Shown piece by piece: positions 5,705 to 5,944 of a DNA stretch of 5,944 nt. Position numbers and translations under genes: made by a program. The notes beneath the pieces are model-generated. The model saw only the letters and a list, made by a program, of their open reading frames with translations, had not been told where the DNA came from and did no database searches. Origin of the DNA: JAUWQU01 sp964605095 (GTDB lineage Bacteria > Planctomycetota > Phycisphaerae > SM23-33); assembly GCA_964605095.1 (NCBI GenBank), contig CAZSBS010000282.1, positions 1 through 5,944 of the forward strand, written 5' to 3'. How positions within the stretch are numbered: position 1 is the first letter of the stretch; every line of letters begins with the position of its first letter.

Positions 5705-5757
5705 CTTTGGAGTGCGGCGTCAGGCCCTGCGAAGCAGGGGCGCCGTCGCCGCTTTGG
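5705..5757 (+). repeat. REP-like palindromic element, copy 1
   Basis: It starts CTTTGGAGTGCGGCG and ends CGCCGTCGCCGCTTTGG. The outer stem is GCGGCG (5714-5719) with CGCCGC (5747-5752). The inner hairpin is CCCTGC-GAA-GCAGGG (5725-5739). It is the inverted, longer partner of the copy at 5861-5905. Confidence 0.85.
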
Positions 5758-5860
5758 ATCGCGGACCACCGTGCCCGCCAATGCGGGACGCGGACACCCG
5801 ACAAGTCCGTGCATCAAGAATATCCTGCTTGGCCTTGAGTATCCAGTCGCCCAGCAAGCA
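5758..5860. other. Spacer between the two REP-like copies
   Basis: 103 bp with no gene. It has its own small hairpins: CCCGC-CAAT-GCGGG (5774-5787) and CGGAC paired with GTCCG around 5790-5810. An inverted repeat TGCTTG (5826-5831) / CAAGCA (5855-5860) abuts copy 2. Confidence 0.6.
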
Positions 5861-5905
5861 AAAGCGGCGACGGCGCCCCTTCGGGGCTGACGCCGCACTC
5901 CAAAG
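5861..5905 (-). repeat. REP-like palindromic element, copy 2 (inverted)
   Basis: The reverse complement matches copy 1 over nearly its full length (TTTGGAGTGCGGCGTCAG and GGGGCGCCGTCGCCGCTTT shared), apart from an 8-nt shorter inner hairpin: GCCCC-TTC-GGGGC (5875-5887) in place of CCCTGC-GAA-GCAGGG. The outer stem is GCGGCG (5864-5869) with CGCCGC (5891-5896). The two copies flank a 103-bp spacer, an arrangement like a REPIN/BIME. Confidence 0.85.
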
Positions 5906-5910
5906 ATGGC

Positions 5911-5944
5911 ATGAGTAAAAAAGCGGTCTCCCGTCGGGTCGAGT
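5911..5944. other. Right edge: half of a terminator or start of a gene, undecided
   Basis: ATGAGTAAAAAAGCGGTC could begin a plus-strand gene (MSKKAVSRRVE), but it has no Shine-Dalgarno. Read on the minus strand, GGGAGACCGC is followed by TTTTTT, the right half of an intrinsic terminator whose left arm would lie beyond 5944. I favour the terminator reading. Confidence 0.3.

Noticed and set aside
3985..5838. 617-codon plus-strand open frame antisense to the sulfatase
   Set aside because: The minus strand encodes a complete sulfatase with all catalytic motifs. The antisense frame gives an Arg/Pro/Ala/Val-rich peptide without recognisable domains, has no ribosome site, and begins inside the terminator loop. 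It is a shadow of GC-rich codon use.

Overview
The window looks like a piece of a GC-rich chromosome from the Planctomycetota/Verrucomicrobiota/Lentisphaerota (PVC) group, perhaps a Phycisphaerae-like planctomycete. The basis is the combination of a PEP-CTERM surface protein, a ThuA fused to a Gfo/Idh/MocA oxidoreductase, a type I sulfatase, and many dispersed palindromic and tandem repeats. The lineage is inferred from gene content; no marker gene is present.

Layout. (1) Positions 1-701, minus strand: N-terminal 234 residues of a secreted PEP-CTERM protein that runs off the left edge just inside its sorting signal. It has a strong Shine-Dalgarno, and the best promoter match lies about 220 bp upstream, directly below a set of 12-bp direct repeats. 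(2) Positions about 990-1920: no convincing gene. This stretch holds a cluster of inverted repeats (1082-1187), a 7-bp tandem repeat and two perfect palindromes (1429-1506), a 54-bp minisatellite (about 1606-1830) and a run of TTTGGAG-like boxes spaced at the DNA helical repeat (1862-1910). (3) Positions 1911-2267: leader region of the next gene, with a doubtful minus-strand open frame. (4) Positions 2268-3941, plus strand: a 557-residue ThuA::Gfo/Idh/MocA fusion. (5) Positions 3961-3997: a textbook intrinsic terminator oriented for the minus strand. (6) Positions 4123-5583, minus strand: a 486-residue formylglycine-type sulfatase with no signal peptide. (7) Positions 5584-5944: sulfatase promoter region followed by a pair of oppositely oriented REP-like palindromic elements.

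The oxidoreductase fusion and the sulfatase are convergent and not co-transcribed. Both fit breakdown of complex or sulfated carbohydrates: a desulfating step and a sugar oxidoreduction step of the kind done by the separate ThuA and ThuB proteins of rhizobia. The PEP-CTERM protein would be exported and handled by an exosortase encoded elsewhere. The window does not clearly contain a new multi-gene system. The more unusual material is the ThuA-ThuB-like single-chain fusion, the repeat-flanked PEP-CTERM promoter, and the possible kinship between the minisatellite unit and the REP-like elements.
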